This document shows positions 29,164 to 40,571 of a stretch of DNA of 64,000 bases, in pieces. Below the pieces are notes generated by a model. It had not been told where the DNA came from. It saw only the letters and a program-made list of their open reading frames with translations, and ran no database searches. Source of the stretch: Melastoma dodecandrum (taxonomy: Eukaryota; Streptophyta; Magnoliopsida; Myrtales; Melastomataceae); the NCBI GenBank assembly GCA_029817715.1, contig JARUPY010000398.1, forward strand, positions 1,426,001 to 1,490,000. Direction: 5' to 3'. The stretch's first letter is position 1. Every line of letters begins with the position of its first letter. The translations under genes and the position numbers were made by a program.

Positions 29164-29685
29164 CGGCACGCGGCCTTCGCGATAGGCTTCGGCGCGCGCG
29201 ATCTCGGCGCCGCCGAGACGGCCGGAGCAGATGATGCGGATGCCCTCGGCACCGAGACGCATCGCAGATTGCACGGCGCGCTTCATCGCGCGGCGGAACG
29301 CGACGCGGCGCTCGAGCTGCTGCGCGATCGAATCCGCGACCAGCGTCGCGTCGAGCTCGGGCTTGCGTACCTCGACGATGTTGATGACGACTTCCGAGTC
29401 CGTCATCTTGGCGACCTGCTTGCGGATCTTGTCGATGTCCGCGCCCTTCTTGCCGATGACGACGCCCGGACGGGCCGAGTGAATCGTCACGCGGCACTTC
29501 TTGTGCGGCCGCTCGATGATGATCTTGGACACGGCCGCCTGCTTCAGCGTCTTCATGAGCGACTCGCGGATCGCGATGTCCTCGTGAAGGAGCTTGGCGT
29601 AGTCGTTCTTGCCGGCGAACCAGCGCGAGTCCCAGGTCCGGTTGATGCCGAGCCGCAGGCCGATCGGATTGACCTTCTGTCCCAT
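28957..29685 (-). CDS. rpsC: 30S ribosomal protein S3
   Basis: uS3, 242 residues, mRNA entry site and helicase function of the small subunit. [20 protein letters not shown] start, KH domain with [20 protein letters not shown], and [20 protein letters not shown]. The Arg/Asp-rich C-terminal tail is usual in this order. Confidence 0.98.
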
Positions 29686-29695
29686 ACGTCTCTCC

Positions 29696-30112
29696 TCAGG
29701 CCGCCTTCTTGGTCGACGCCGGCTTCGTGGCTTCGACGGGGGCTTCGACCTCGCGAACGACGATCGTCAGGTTCGCGAAGGGCTTGCTGATGCGCCCGGC
29801 GCGGCCGCGGGCGCGCGGGCTGAAGCGCTTCATGACGAGCGCCTTGCCCACATGCGCCTCCGCGACGACGAGATCGTCGACGTCGAGGTCGTGGTTGTTT
29901 TCCGCGTTCGCGATGGCGCTTTCGAGCGTCTTGCGAACGTCGAGCGCGATGCGCTTGCGCGAGAATTCGAGATCGGCCAGCGCCGCGTCGACCCGCTTGC
30001 CGCGGATCAGCTGCGCCAGCAGATTGAGCTTCTGCGGGCTGATGCGCAGCATGCGGGCGACCGCCTTGGCCTCGGTCTCCTTGAGAGACCGCTCTGTCTT
30101 CGGCTTGGACAT
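29696..30112 (-). CDS. rplV: 50S ribosomal protein L22
   Basis: uL22, 138 residues, whose hairpin lines the exit tunnel. [40 protein letters not shown] and NLTIVVRE are diagnostic. ATG at 30112 overlaps the rpsS stop by one base. A 15-residue Pro/Ala/Lys tail follows the core. Confidence 0.98.
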   Translation of the reverse strand: MSKPKTERSLKETEAKAVARMLRISPQKLNLLAQLIRGKRVDAALADLEFSRKRIALDVRKTLESAIANAENNHDLDVDDLVVAEAHVGKALVMKRFSPRARGRAGRISKPFANLTIVVREVEAPVEATKPASTKKAA

Positions 30113-30390
30113 CAGCCCCTCTTCGCTTTCTTGTCGGCCGCGTGACCATGGAAGGTCCGCGTCGGCGAGAACTCGCCGAGCTTGTGGCCGATCATGTCCT
30201 CGGTGACGAGCACCGGCACGTGCTTGTGGCCGTTGTAGACGCCGAAGGTGAGGCCGACGAACTGCGGCAGGATCGTCGAGCGGCGGCTCCAGGTCTTGAT
30301 GACCTCGGCACGCTTTCCGCCGCGCGCGGCTTCCGCCTTCTTCAGCATGTAGCCGTCGACGAACGGGCCCTTCCAGATGGATCGCGCCAT
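30112..30390 (-). CDS. rpsS: 30S ribosomal protein S19
   Basis: uS19, 92 residues, head of the small subunit with S13. [20 protein letters not shown] start and [51 protein letters not shown]. Four bases after rplB. Confidence 0.98.
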   Translation of the reverse strand: MARSIWKGPFVDGYMLKKAEAARGGKRAEVIKTWSRRSTILPQFVGLTFGVYNGHKHVPVLVTEDMIGHKLGEFSPTRTFHGHAADKKAKRG

Positions 30391-30393
30391 GGC

Positions 30394-31233
30394 TTAGCCC
30401 TTCTTCTTGCTCTTGTGACGCGACGTCACGATGAACTTGTCGGTCGCCTTGTTCGACCGGGTCTTCTTGCCCTTGGTCGGCTTGCCCCAAGGGGTGACCG
30501 GATGACGGCCACCCGACGTGCGGCCTTCGCCGCCGCCGTGCGGATGGTCGACCGGGTTCATGGTCACGCCGCGATTGTGCGGGCGCTGACCCAGCCAGCG
30601 GGCGCGACCGGCCTTGCCGAGCGAGGCGTTCATGTGGTCGGGATTCGACACCGCGCCGACCGTCGCGAAGCACTGGCCATGCACGAGGCGCTGCTCGCCC
30701 GAGTTCAGGCGGATGATGACGTAGCCCTGATCACGCCCGACGACCTGCGCGAACGTGCCGGCCGAGCGGACCATCGCGCCACCCTTGCCGATCTTGAGCT
30801 CGACGTTGTGGACGATCGTGCCGACCGGCATCGAGGCGAGCATCATCGCGTTGCCCGGCTTCACGTCGACCGCGTTGCCCGAGACGACCTCGTCACCGAC
30901 CTGCAGGCGCTGCGGCGCGATGATGTAGGCGAGTTCGCCGTCCGTGTAGCGAACGAGAGCGATGAACGACGATCGGTTCGGATCGTATTCGATCCGCTCG
31001 ACCTTCGCCGGCATATCGACCTTGCGACGCTTGAAGTCGACGATGCGATAGGCCTGCTTGTGGCCGCCGCCGCGGAAGCGCACGGTGACGCGGCCGGTGT
31101 TGTTGCGGCCGCCGGCCGAGCTCTTGCCCTCCGTCAGCGTCTTGACCGGCTTGCCCTTGTAGAGGCTCGAACGGTCGACGATGACGAGCTGGCGAAGGCT
31201 CGGGGTGACGGGGTTGAACGTCTTGAGTGCCAT
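30394..31233 (-). CDS. rplB: 50S ribosomal protein L2
   Basis: uL2, 279 residues, essential for subunit joining and peptidyl-transferase assembly. [20 protein letters not shown] and the conserved C-terminal [31 protein letters not shown]. Length normal. Between rplW and rpsS. Confidence 0.99.
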   Translation of the reverse strand: MALKTFNPVTPSLRQLVIVDRSSLYKGKPVKTLTEGKSSAGGRNNTGRVTVRFRGGGHKQAYRIVDFKRRKVDMPAKVERIEYDPNRSSFIALVRYTDGELAYIIAPQRLQVGDEVVSGNAVDVKPGNAMMLASMPVGTIVHNVELKIGKGGAMVRSAGTFAQVVGRDQGYVIIRLNSGEQRLVHGQCFATVGAVSNPDHMNASLGKAGRARWLGQRPHNRGVTMNPVDHPHGGGEGRTSGGRHPVTPWGKPTKGKKTRSNKATDKFIVTSRHKSKKKG

Positions 31234-31243
31234 TGGTCCTGCC

Positions 31244-31570
31244 TCAGAGCCCCGTGGTCACGTCGATACGATCGCCGGCCGCAAGGGTAACCACCGCGAC
31301 CTTCACGTCCGACTGCTGCCCGCGGACGCCGCGGAAGCTCTTCTTCTTGCCTTTGCGCACGAGCGTGTTGACGCCCTCGACCTTGACGTCGAAGAGCCGC
31401 TCGACCGCAACCTTGATTGCCGGCTTCGTCGCGTCCTTGCGGACCTTGAAGACGACCTTGTTCAGCTCCGACGCGTTCGTCGCCTTCTCGGTGATCACCG
31501 GAGAAAGGATGACGTCGTAGTGTCGGGCGTCGATCTTGGCCGAAGCCGTGGATGCCTTCGCCGCACTCAT
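31244..31570 (-). CDS. rplW: 50S ribosomal protein L23
   Basis: uL23, 108 residues, docking site for trigger factor and SRP at the tunnel exit. [40 protein letters not shown] and [23 protein letters not shown] at 31570 overlaps the rplD stop by four bases (translational coupling). The first 13 residues are a small Ala/Ser/Lys extension. Confidence 0.98.
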   Translation of the reverse strand: MSAAKASTASAKIDARHYDVILSPVITEKATNASELNKVVFKVRKDATKPAIKVAVERLFDVKVEGVNTLVRKGKKKSFRGVRGQQSDVKVAVVTLAAGDRIDVTTGL

Positions 31571-32190
31571 TTGAACCGCGCCTCCAGCGCTTCCACCGCG
31601 GCCTTGGTCAAGACGAGCTTCTCGCGGCGCAGGATGTCGTAGACGTTGATGCCCTGGATCGGCAGCACGTCGATCTGCGGGATGTTGCGGGCGGCGAGCG
31701 CGAAGTTCGGCTCGCCCTCCGACCCGTCGATGATCAGCGCGCTCTTGAGGCCCGCCTTCGTGAAGTTCGCGAGCAGCGCCTTGGTCTTCGGCTCGGCGAC
31801 CTTGGCGTCGGCCCACACGATGATGCCGCCGTCCTTCGCCTTGGCCGAGAGGGCGTGGCGCAGCGCGAGGGCGCGCACCTTCTTCGGCAGGTCGTGCGTA
31901 TGATCGCGTGAGACCGGACCATGCGCCTTGCCGCCGCCGCGGAACTGCGGGGCGCGCGCCGAGCCGTGACGAGCGCCGCCCGAGCCCTTCTGGCGGACCA
32001 TCTTCTTGCCGGTGCGCCAGATGTCGGCGCGGGCCTTGGCCTGGTGCGTTCCGGCGCGGCGCTTGGCGAGCTGGTAGCGCACCATGCGCGCGATGAGGTC
32101 GGCGCGCGGCGTCAGACCGAAGATCTCGTCAGACAACTCGATCTGGTCCGAGCCGTTGGCGCCGTCGTGGGAGGTGATATCGACTTTCAT
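31567..32190 (-). CDS. rplD: 50S ribosomal protein L4
   Basis: uL4, 207 residues, exit-tunnel protein; in E. coli also the repressor of the S10 operon. [60 protein letters not shown]. No S10-type leader attenuator could be recognised here. Confidence 0.98.
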   Translation of the reverse strand: MKVDITSHDGANGSDQIELSDEIFGLTPRADLIARMVRYQLAKRRAGTHQAKARADIWRTGKKMVRQKGSGGARHGSARAPQFRGGGKAHGPVSRDHTHDLPKKVRALALRHALSAKAKDGGIIVWADAKVAEPKTKALLANFTKAGLKSALIIDGSEGEPNFALAARNIPQIDVLPIQGINVYDILRREKLVLTKAAVEALEARFK

Positions 32191-32195
32191 GATTC

Positions 32196-32933
32196 TCAGG
32201 CCTCCGCAGCCGATTCGGCGGCGGCGGGTGCCGCTTGATGGTTGTCGTTGTGGCCGTCGGCGAGACGGAACTTGCCGGGGAGCGGGGCGTCCTTCGGCAG
32301 CGCCTTCTTGATCGCGTCGCGCACGAAGATCCAGCCGCCCGCGGTGCCGGGGACGGCGCCTTCGACGAGGATGAGGCCGCGCTCGACGTCGGTCTGGACG
32401 ACGCGCAGGTTCAACGTGGTGACCCGCTCGACACCGAGATGGCCGGCCATCTTCTTGTTCTTGAAGGTCTTGCCCGGATCCTGGCGACCACCGGTCGACC
32501 CGTGCGAGCGATGCGAGATCGAGACGCCGTGCGTCGCGCGCAGACCGCCGAAGTTCCAGCGCTTCATGGCGCCGGCGAAGCCCTTACCCGTCGAGGTACC
32601 CGTCACGTCGACGAACTGGCCGGCGACGAAATGATCGGCGGTGATCTCCGCGCCGACGGGCAGAAGGCCGTCTTCCGCGACGCGGAATTCGGCGATCTTC
32701 ATTTTCGGCTCGACCTTCGCGACCGCGAAGCGGCCGCGTTCGGCCTTCGAGACGTTCTTGACCTTCGCCTTGCCGATGCCGAGCTGAACAGCCGTGTAAC
32801 CGTTCACGTCCTTCGTGCGATGGGCGACGACCTGGCAGCCATCGAGCCGAAGCACGGTCACGGGCACGTGCTCGCCGGTGTCCTTGAACACCCGCGTCAT
32901 CCCGACCTTCTGTGCGATTACACCTGACCGCAT
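32196..32933 (-). CDS. rplC: 50S ribosomal protein L3
   Basis: uL3, 245 residues, initiator of 50S assembly near the peptidyl-transferase centre. [60 protein letters not shown] with the Gln that is methylated in other bacteria, [16 protein letters not shown]. The last 20 residues are Ala-rich. Confidence 0.98.
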   Translation of the reverse strand: MRSGVIAQKVGMTRVFKDTGEHVPVTVLRLDGCQVVAHRTKDVNGYTAVQLGIGKAKVKNVSKAERGRFAVAKVEPKMKIAEFRVAEDGLLPVGAEITADHFVAGQFVDVTGTSTGKGFAGAMKRWNFGGLRATHGVSISHRSHGSTGGRQDPGKTFKNKKMAGHLGVERVTTLNLRVVQTDVERGLILVEGAVPGTAGGWIFVRDAIKKALPKDAPLPGKFRLADGHNDNHQAAPAAAESAAEA

Positions 32934-32996
32934 GTTTCAAAGTCCCCCGGAGGCGCTCTCGGACGTTCCGTCCCGGCGTAGCTCCGCAAATAAAGC

Positions 32997-33305
32997 CTAG
33001 AGCTTGATCTCGACGTCAACACCAGCGGCGAGGTCGAGCTTCATCAGCGCATCGACCGTCTGCGGGGTCGGCTGCACGATGTCGAGCATGCGCTTGTAGG
33101 TGCGGACCTCGAACTGCTCGCGCGACTTCTTGTCGATGTGCGGCGAGCGATTGACCGTGAACTTCTCGATCTTCGTCGGCAGCGGGATGGGGCCGCGCAC
33201 CTGCGCCCCCGTCCTGCGCGCCGTCGAGACGATCTCCTTCGTCGACGTGTCGAGGACACGATGATCGAAGGCCTTCAGACGGATCCGGATGTTCTGGCCG
33301 TTCAT
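32997..33305 (-). CDS. rpsJ: 30S ribosomal protein S10
   Basis: uS10 (NusE), 102 residues, also part of antitermination complexes with Nus[52 protein letters not shown] region, and [20 protein letters not shown]. First gene of the S10 block, about 40 bases after tuf. Confidence 0.98.
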   Translation of the reverse strand: MNGQNIRIRLKAFDHRVLDTSTKEIVSTARRTGAQVRGPIPLPTKIEKFTVNRSPHIDKKSREQFEVRTYKRMLDIVQPTPQTVDALMKLDLAAGVDVEIKL

Positions 33306-33345
33306 GTCTTTGTTCCTTGTTCAGCCAGTTCGGCCGGACGCCCGA

Positions 33346-33379
33346 TTACGCGGTGATCGCGGCGACGACGCCGGCGCCC

Positions 33380-33414
<35 letters not shown>

Positions 33415-33462
33415 CTTCTCTTCCATCGCGATCGGCACGATCAGCTCGACGTCCATGGTCAC

Positions 33463-33505
<43 letters not shown>

Positions 33506-33508
33506 ACG

Positions 33509-33546
<38 letters not shown>

Positions 33547-34105
33547 ACGGTAGTTGGTGAAGAACGGCGTGTGGCGGCCACCCTCGTCCTTGGTGAGGAT
33601 GTAGGCCTCGGCCTTGAACTTCGTGTGCGGCTTCACGGAGCCCGGCTTGCACAGCACCTGGCCGCGCTCGACGTCCTCGCGCTTGGTGCCGCGCAGCAGC
33701 ACGCCCACGTTGTCGCCCGCCTGGCCCTGGTCCAGCAGCTTGCGGAACATCTCGACGCCCGTGCAGGTCGTCTTCTGCGTGGCGCGCAGGCCGACGATCT
33801 CGATTTCCTCGCCGACCTTGACGATGCCGCGCTCGACGCGGCCGGTGACGACCGTGCCGCGACCCGAGATCGAGAACACGTCCTCGACCGGCATCAGGAA
33901 GGGCTGGTCGATCGGGCGCTCCGGCTGCGGGATGTAGGCGTCGACCGTCTGCATCAGCTTGAGAATGGCGTCATGGCCGATCTCGGGCTGCTTGCCCTCG
34001 AGCGCGCAGAGCGCCGAACCCTTGGTGATCGGAATGTCGTCGCCCGGGAACTCGTACTTCGAAAGCAACTCGCGAACTTCGAGTTCGACGAGTTCGAGAA
34101 GCTCC

Positions 34106-34145
<40 letters not shown>

Positions 34146-34357
34146 GCGCCGGAACGCCGACCTGACGGGCGAGCAGGATGTGCTCACGGGTCTGCGGCAT
34201 CGGACCGTCGGCGGCGTTCACGACCAGGATCGCGCCGTCCATCTGAGCGGCGCCCGTGATCATGTTCTTCACGTAGTCGGCGTGGCCGGGGCAGTCGACG
34301 TGCGCATAATGGCGCTTGGTGGTCTCGTACTCGACGTGGGCGGTCGAGATCGTGATG

Positions 34358-34396
<39 letters not shown>

Positions 34397-34536
34397 TAGG
34401 CCGTAAACGTCGCGCCGCCCGACTCCGCCAACACCTTGGTGATCGCCGCGGTCAGCGACGTCTTGCCGTGGTCGACGTGGCCGATCGTGCCGATGTTGCA
34501 GTGCGGCTTAGTGCGGGAGAACTTCTCTTTTGCCAT
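33346..34536 (-). CDS. tuf: elongation factor Tu
   Basis: GTPase that brings aminoacyl-tRNA to the ribosome. 396 residues. G1 [10 protein letters not shown]3 DCPGHADY, G4 NKVD, switch region [14 protein letters not shown]. Part of the str operon; many relatives carry a second tuf copy elsewhere, which cannot be checked here. Confidence 0.99.
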
Positions 34537-34582
34537 CGGAGGCTCCTTAAGGAAACGTGTGCGTTACGAGGCGGTGACGGGA

Positions 34583-36479
34583 TCAGGCGTACTTCGCGAT
34601 GACCTTGTCCGCTTCGCCGCGCGGCACGTCTTCGTAGTGGTCGAATTGCATCGTGTAGTTGGCGCGGCCCTGCGTGCCGGAGCGCAACTGGTTGACGTAG
34701 CCGAACATGTTGGCGAGCGGCACCATCGCATTGATGACGACCGCGTTGCCGCGCATGTCCTGCCCTTGCACCTGGCCGCGGCGGGCGAGCAGGTCGCCCA
34801 TGACGAAACCGGTGTAATCCTCGGGGGTTGTGACCTCGACCTTCATGATCGGCTCGAGGAGAACGGATCCGCCCTCCTTCAGCGCCTCACGGAACGCGGC
34901 GCGGGAGGCGATCTCGAAGGCGAGAACCGACGAGTCGACGTCGTGGAACGCGCCGTCGATCAGCGTCGCCTTGACGTCGACGACCGGGAAGCCGGCGAGC
35001 ACGCCCGACCCCATCACCGAGTTGATGCCCTTCTCGACGCCGGGGATGTATTCCTTCGGCACCGCGCCGCCGACGATCTTCGACTCGAAGGCCGAGCCCG
35101 CGCCCGTCGTGTTCGGCTCGAACACGATCTTCACCCGCGCGAACTGGCCCGTGCCGCCGGTCTGCTTCTTGTGCGTGTAGTCCTTCTCGATCCGCTTCGT
35201 CAGCTTCTCGCGATAGGCCACCTGCGGCGCGCCGATGTTCGCGTCGACCTTGTAGGTGCGCTTGAGGATGTCGACCTTGATGTCGAGATGCAGTTCGCCC
35301 ATGCCCTTGAGAATGGTCTGGCCGGATTCCGGATCGGTCGAGACGCGGAAGGACGGGTCCTCGGCCGCGAGCTTCGACAGAGCGACGCCGAGCTTCTCCT
35401 GGTCAGCCTTGGACTTCGGCTCGATGGCGATCTCGATGACCGGATCGGGGAACTCCATGCGCTCCAGGATCACCGGCTTGGCAACGTCGCACAGCGTGTC
35501 GCCGGTGCGCGTGTCCTTGAGGCCGGCCAGCGCGACGATGTCGCCGGCATAGGCGTTCTTGATGTCTTCGCGGTTGTTGGCGTGCATCAGCAGCATGCGG
35601 CCGATGCGCTCGCGCTTCTCCTTGGTGGAGTTGATGACGCCGGTGCCCGATTCGACGTGGCCCGAGTAGACGCGCGCGAAGGTGATCGTGCCGACGAACG
35701 GGTCGTCCATGATCTTGAACGCGAGCATCGAGAAGGGCTCGTTGTCGTCCGACTTGCGCACGACCTCCTCGCCGGTCGCCGGGTCGATGCCCTTGATGGC
35801 CGGAACGTCGATGGGCGACGGCAGGTAAGCGACGACGGCGTCGAGTAGCGGCTGCACGCCCTTGTTCTTGAAGGCCGAGCCGCAGAGGACCGGAATGAAG
35901 GTGATGTCGCGCACAGCCTTGCGGATCAGGCGATGCAGCGTCGCCTCGTCCGGCATCGTGCCGTCGAAATAGGCGGCCATGACTTCGTCGTCGAGCTCGA
36001 CGGCGGCCTCGATCAGCTTCTCGCGGTACTCCTCGGCCTTCGCCTGGAGATCGGCCGGGATATCCGCGTCGTGATACTTGGCGCCCAGCGCCTCGTCTTC
36101 CCAGACGACCGCCTTCATGCGGACGAGGTCGATGATGCCTTTGAAGTCGGCTTCCGCGCCGATCGGCAACTGAATGCAGACCGGACGGCCCGCGACCTTG
36201 GTTTTGATGTCGTCGACGCAGCGATAGAAATCGGCGCCGATCTTGTCCATCTTGTTGACGAAGACGACGCGCGGCACGTTGTACTTGTCCGCCTGGCGCC
36301 ACACCGTCTCAGTCTGCGGCTCGACACCCTGGTTGCCGTCGAGCACGCAAACAGCGCCATCGAGCACGCGGAGCGAGCGCTCCACCTCGATCGTGAAATC
36401 GACGTGGCCGGGCGTGTCGATAATGTTCAGCCGCTTGCCGAGCCACTGCGTGGTGGTCGCGGCAGAGGTGATCGTGATG

Positions 36480-36511
<32 letters not shown>

Positions 36512-36658
36512 GGTAGCAGCGCCGTCGTGCACTTCGCCGATCTTGTGCGACTTGCCCGAGTAGAACAGGATCCGCTCGGTCGTCGTCGTCTTGCCCGCAT
36601 CGATGTGGGCCATGATCCCGAAGTTGCGATAGTCTTCGATCTTGTGATCGCGGGGCAT
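34583..36658 (-). CDS. fusA: elongation factor G
   Basis: Translocase GTPase, 691 residues, five domains. G1 [13 protein letters not shown]3 [10 protein letters not shown]4 [10 protein letters not shown]; domain III-V sequences [33 protein letters not shown] [18 protein letters not shown] and the domain IV loop. Between rpsG and tuf. Confidence 0.99.
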
Positions 36659-36705
36659 CGGATGATCCTCGTTGGGAGCGCGGGGGCGCGTCCCGGAGAG
36701 TTGGG

Positions 36706-37176
36706 TTACCAGCGGTAGTGCGAGAAGGCGCGGTTGGCTTCCGCCATCCGGTGCGTGTCTTCCCGCTTCTTCACCGCGTTGCCGCGGTTGTTAGCGGCAT
36801 CCATGAGTTCGGCCGACAAGCGATCCATCATGGTCTTGTCGTTGCGACCACGTGCGGCCGTGATCAGCCAGCGGATCGCCAGTGCCTGGCGACGCTCGAG
36901 GCGGACCTCGACGGGCACCTGATAGGTCGCGCCGCCGACGCGCCGCGAGCGAACCTCGATCGCGGGCGCGACGTTTTCGAGCGCCTGCTTGAAGAGCGGG
37001 AGCGGCTCGGCGCGGGCCTTCTTCTCGATCTGCTCGAAGGCGCCGTAGACGATCGCCTCGGCGACCGACTTCTTGCCGTCGTACATGATCGAATTCATGA
37101 ATTTCGTCACGATGACATCGTGATACTTCGCATCGGGGATGATCTCGCGCTTCTCGGCGCTGTGGCGGCGGGACAT
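36706..37176 (-). CDS. rpsG: 30S ribosomal protein S7
   Basis: uS7, 156 residues, head of the small subunit near the E site; represses the str operon in E. coli. [60 protein letters not shown], and C-terminal [13 protein letters not shown]. Confidence 0.98.
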   Translation of the reverse strand: MSRRHSAEKREIIPDAKYHDVIVTKFMNSIMYDGKKSVAEAIVYGAFEQIEKKARAEPLPLFKQALENVAPAIEVRSRRVGGATYQVPVEVRLERRQALAIRWLITAARGRNDKTMMDRLSAELMDAANNRGNAVKKREDTHRMAEANRAFSHYRW

Positions 37177-37188
37177 GGTGAGATCCTC

Positions 37189-37560
37189 TTACTTCGGACG
37201 CTTGGCGCCGTACTTCGACCGGCGCTGCTTGCGGTTCTTGACGCCCTGGGTGTCGAGCACGCCGCGCAGGATGTGATAGCGCACGCCGGGCAGGTCCTTG
37301 ACGCGGCCGCCGCGGATCATCACGACCGAGTGCTCCTGCAGATTGTGGCCCTCGCCCGGGATGTAGCCGATGACCTCGAATCCATTGGTGAGGCGCACCT
37401 TGGCGACCTTACGCATCGCCGAGTTCGGCTTCTTCGGCGTCGTCGTGTAGACGCGGGTGCACACGCCGCGCTTTTGCGGGCACGATTCCAGGTGGCGCGC
37501 CTTTTCGCGGTAGGTGCTCGGATGCCGCGGCTTCCGGATCAGCTGGCTGATTGTCGGCAT
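37189..37560 (-). CDS. rpsL: 30S ribosomal protein S12
   Basis: uS12, 123 residues, decoding-centre protein. [12 protein letters not shown] start and the streptomycin-contact loops [20 protein letters not shown] and [20 protein letters not shown]. The lysine in TPKKPNS corresponds to the wild-type, streptomycin-sensitive residue in the family. First gene of the str operon; the frame open upstream to 37659 is not used. Confidence 0.98.
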   Translation of the reverse strand: MPTISQLIRKPRHPSTYREKARHLESCPQKRGVCTRVYTTTPKKPNSAMRKVAKVRLTNGFEVIGYIPGEGHNLQEHSVVMIRGGRVKDLPGVRYHILRGVLDTQGVKNRKQRRSKYGAKRPK

Positions 37561-37992
37561 TCTCTCTTCCGTCGACCTGAACCCAAAAGCGCGACGGCCA
37601 ACAAACGGCTTCCGCGCGACCCCATCTCGAATGGACCCAAACGCAAACGACAGCACCAAGCGCCTCGCGGCTTTTGGTGCTGATGCTGAGGCAGAGGACC
37701 GCGGGGACCCCCGAGATCTTGCTTTCCGGTGCCCGACGGCAAGCCATCAGGCGAAGGACGTCTCAGTCGTTGAAACCGACAGCGTTTAGATCTCGAAAAG
37801 TTCAGAGCGAGGCGCCCCGAAACCGAAGACCTACGGCCTATCGAAAGTGCGCGGACCCTAGTGTCCTCGAAGCGGAGCGTCAACCCCAAAATCCGCCTTT
37901 CCCCTTCGCCCTCCGGCAACGCACACGACGTGGTGTTTACAGTCCCGCAACCTCGGTGGCGCCTAATAGACGGTCACGGGCCTGCCCCGACC
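37561..37992. promoter_or_regulatory. divergent intergenic region rpsL / chemoreceptor
   Basis: About 430 bases without a supported gene, less GC-rich than the flanks. It must hold the str-operon promoter and possibly that of the divergent chemoreceptor gene. An inverted repeat GCACCAA-GCG-CCTC-GCG-GCTT-TTGGTGC lies at 37653-37680, about 93-120 bases before rpsL, so in the transcribed leader if the promoter is upstream. No -35/-10 pair could be named with confidence. Confidence 0.5.
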
Positions 37993-39411
37993 ATGCGGTA
38001 TCGAATGCCCCTGCCCCCCGAACACGACCTCGGACTGCGCCTGTTCGACCTGGGACCGGAGACGGACGAGGAGCGCCGCGAGATCCTCGCGATTCTCGAC
38101 CCGCATCTCGAGACGATCGCCCACGCTTTGCTGACGCGCCACATCGCGCTCGTCCCGGCCTTCGCGGAGATGATCGAGCGTCGGCGGGCCGACCTCGTCG
38201 AATCGATGACGCGCTCGACGCGCACCCTCTTCTTGCGGCCCTACGACGAGACCTATTTCGCGGAGGCGGCCCAGCGCGTCGCGTTCGAGCGCCGGCACGG
38301 GGTCGACCTGCGCAGCCGGCCAACCGTCAACCGGCGCATCCTCTCGGAACTCTCCGAGCTCCTCGCGCGACGTCACCGATTCGCGGCGGGGCGAGCGCTG
38401 CGGCTCATGAACATCGCGACGCGCGTGCTGATGCACGACACGGCGCTCGCCGCCAACCACCATTACGCGATCAGCATGCGCGAAGCCCGCCACAGCGGCC
38501 AGGCGGTGACGAGGGCGCTCGACCATTTCGAGCGCGCGACGGACGACGCGCGGCGTGCCGTCTCGACCGGCGCGCAGACCCTCCGCACCACCGCGGACAA
38601 CCTGCGCCTCTCCTTCGAGACGATCGGCGAAGAGGCCGGGCGCGCCCGCGACGCCTCGGCGGCGACGGCGGAGAACGTCTCGAGGGCCGAGGGCGCGACG
38701 CGGACCCTGTCGAGCGCCATCGTCGACCTCCGGCAGGAGGCGGCCGACAGCGCCACCGCCGCCCGCGAGGCGGTCAGCCAGATGCACCGCATCGACGAGA
38801 CCATCGGCAGCCTTTCCCAGGCCGTCGAGCGGATCGGCTCGGTCGTCGACGTCATCGCGAGGGTCGCCGAGCAGACCAACCTTCTCGCCCTCAATGCGAC
38901 GATCGAGGCCGCGCGGGCCGGCGAAGCGGGCCGCGGCTTCGCGGTGGTCGCCAGCGAGGTCAAGGCTCTGGCGAGCCAGACCTCGCGCTCGACCGTCGAG
39001 ATCGCCGGCCTGATCAAGGCCGTGCAGGAGACGACGCAATGCGCGGTCGGCGAAAGCCAGGATGCCGGCCGCCATATCGGCAAGGTGGCGATGATCGCCG
39101 ACCGCCTGGCCCTCGCCGTCAACCAGCAGACCGATGCCGCCGGGGACATCGCTCATTCGGCCGCGCAGACGAGCGCGAATGCGCTGACGACCCGGGCCGC
39201 CCTCGCGGCCGTGACCGACCATGTCGACGAGACGCGGCAGGCGGGGCGCTCGATGCTCGACCTGGCGACGGAGCTCGAGGCCCGCGTCCAGACCCTGGAG
39301 CGGGCCGTCGAGGCGCTCTTCGCGACGACGCGGGCGGGCCAGAAGTCCACGAAGCCGCTGCCGAACATCCTCGACGACGCGGCGACGGGCGGGCGGCGCC
39401 TCGCGTCCTAG
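37993..39411 (+). CDS. soluble chemoreceptor with protoglobin-like N-terminus
   Basis: Cytoplasmic methyl-accepting chemotaxis protein with no membrane segment. From the ATG at 37993 it has 472 residues. Residues about 25-175 are helical and resemble the protoglobin sensor of HemAT-type receptors (helix sequence [20 protein letters not shown]), which normally bind haem and sense oxygen. The proximal histidine expected four residues before Gly-Val is Glu99 instead; His102 is nearby. The signalling domain carries the hairpin tip [20 protein letters not shown]. The frame is open back to 37861 and ATG at 38005 is also possible; none has a good Shine-Dalgarno. Confidence 0.88.
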   Translation: MRYRMPLPPEHDLGLRLFDLGPETDEERREILAILDPHLETIAHALLTRHIALVPAFAEMIERRRADLVESMTRSTRTLFLRPYDETYFAEAAQRVAFERRHGVDLRSRPTVNRRILSELSELLARRHRFAAGRALRLMNIATRVLMHDTALAANHHYAISMREARHSGQAVTRALDHFERATDDARRAVSTGAQTLRTTADNLRLSFETIGEEAGRARDASAATAENVSRAEGATRTLSSAIVDLRQEAADSATAAREAVSQMHRIDETIGSLSQAVERIGSVVDVIARVAEQTNLLALNATIEAARAGEAGRGFAVVASEVKALASQTSRSTVEIAGLIKAVQETTQCAVGESQDAGRHIGKVAMIADRLALAVNQQTDAAGDIAHSAAQTSANALTTRAALAAVTDHVDETRQAGRSMLDLATELEARVQTLERAVEALFATTRAGQKSTKPLPNILDDAATGGRRLAS

Positions 39412-39457
39412 CGGTGCCCGCCGCGCAGATGTCGAACGGCTCGGCGCGAGCGGGCGA

Positions 39458-40474
39458 TTACGCGCCCTTCAGCCGCTTCGCCACCGTCAGCGCGAAGTAG
39501 GTCAGCACCCCGTCGCAGCCCGCGCGCTTGAACGACAGCAGGCTCTCCATCATCGCCCGGTCGCCGTCGATCCAGCCGTTCTGCGCGGCGGCCATGATCA
39601 TCGCGTACTCGCCCGACACCTGGTAGGCGAAGGTCGGCACGCCGAAGCGTGTCTTCACGCGATGGACCACGTCGAGATAGGGCAAGCCCGGCTTGACCAT
39701 GACCATGTCCGCGCCCTCCTCGATATCGAGGGCGACCTCGCGCATCGCCTCGTTCGAGTTGGCGGGGTCCATCTGGTAGGTGCGCTTGTCGCCCTTCAGC
39801 ACGGCCTTGGTGCCGATCGCGTCGCGGAACGGGCCGTAGAACGCCGAGGCGTATTTCGCCGCGTAGCTCATGATCTGCACGTCCTCGAAGCCCTCGGCGT
39901 CGAGTCCGGCCCGGATCGCGCCGACGCGCCCGTCCATCATGTCCGAAGGCGCGATGATGTCGGCGCCGGCGCGCGCCTGGTTGAGCGACTGCTCGCAGAG
40001 GAGACGCACCGTCTCGTCGTTGACGATCTCCTCGCCCTCCATGACGCCGTCGTGCCCGTGCGTCGTGTAGGGATCGAGTGCGGCATCGGTCATGAGGCCG
40101 AGGTTCGGCACTTCCGCCTTGATCGCGCGGACGGCGCGACAGACGAGGTTGTCCGGGTTCTGCGCCTCGGACCCGCGCGGATCCTTGCGATCCGCATCCG
40201 TCATCGGGAAGAAGCAGAGCGCCGGAATGCCGGCCTCGGCGGCCCGCACCGCAGCCCGTACCGCCTCGTCGACCGATAGCCGCTCGACGCCGGGCATCGA
40301 GGGCACGGCGACGCGCTGTTTCTGCCCCTCGACGAGGAAGAGCGGCCAGATGAGGTCGTCCGCTGTCACGACATTCTCGCGCACCAGTCGACGCGCCCAT
40401 TCCGTGCGCCGATTGCGGCGCGGACGATGGATGAGGCCGAGGGAAGAGGCGGGAGAGCGAAGGCCGGATGTCAT
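39458..40474 (-). CDS. hemB: delta-aminolevulinic acid dehydratase
   Basis: Porphobilinogen synthase, condenses two 5-aminolevulinate molecules for haem and related tetrapyrroles. 338 residues. Metal/substrate region LMTDAALDPYTTHGHDG, IAPSDMMDGRVGAIR, the Schiff-base lysine in MVMVKPGLPYLD and FAYQVSGEYAMI. The Asp/Ala pattern in place of the three-cysteine zinc site points to the magnesium-type enzyme. Convergent with the chemoreceptor gene. Confidence 0.98.
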   Translation of the reverse strand: MTSGLRSPASSLGLIHRPRRNRRTEWARRLVRENVVTADDLIWPLFLVEGQKQRVAVPSMPGVERLSVDEAVRAAVRAAEAGIPALCFFPMTDADRKDPRGSEAQNPDNLVCRAVRAIKAEVPNLGLMTDAALDPYTTHGHDGVMEGEEIVNDETVRLLCEQSLNQARAGADIIAPSDMMDGRVGAIRAGLDAEGFEDVQIMSYAAKYASAFYGPFRDAIGTKAVLKGDKRTYQMDPANSNEAMREVALDIEEGADMVMVKPGLPYLDVVHRVKTRFGVPTFAYQVSGEYAMIMAAAQNGWIDGDRAMMESLLSFKRAGCDGVLTYFALTVAKRLKGA

Positions 40475-40571
40475 GGCGGGAGACTGACACAGCTCTCAGG
40501 ATCGCGCGAGCGGGACTGTGAGGGAGAGCGCCCGACGGACGCGCTCGCAATTCGATCAGGCGTCAGATCGA

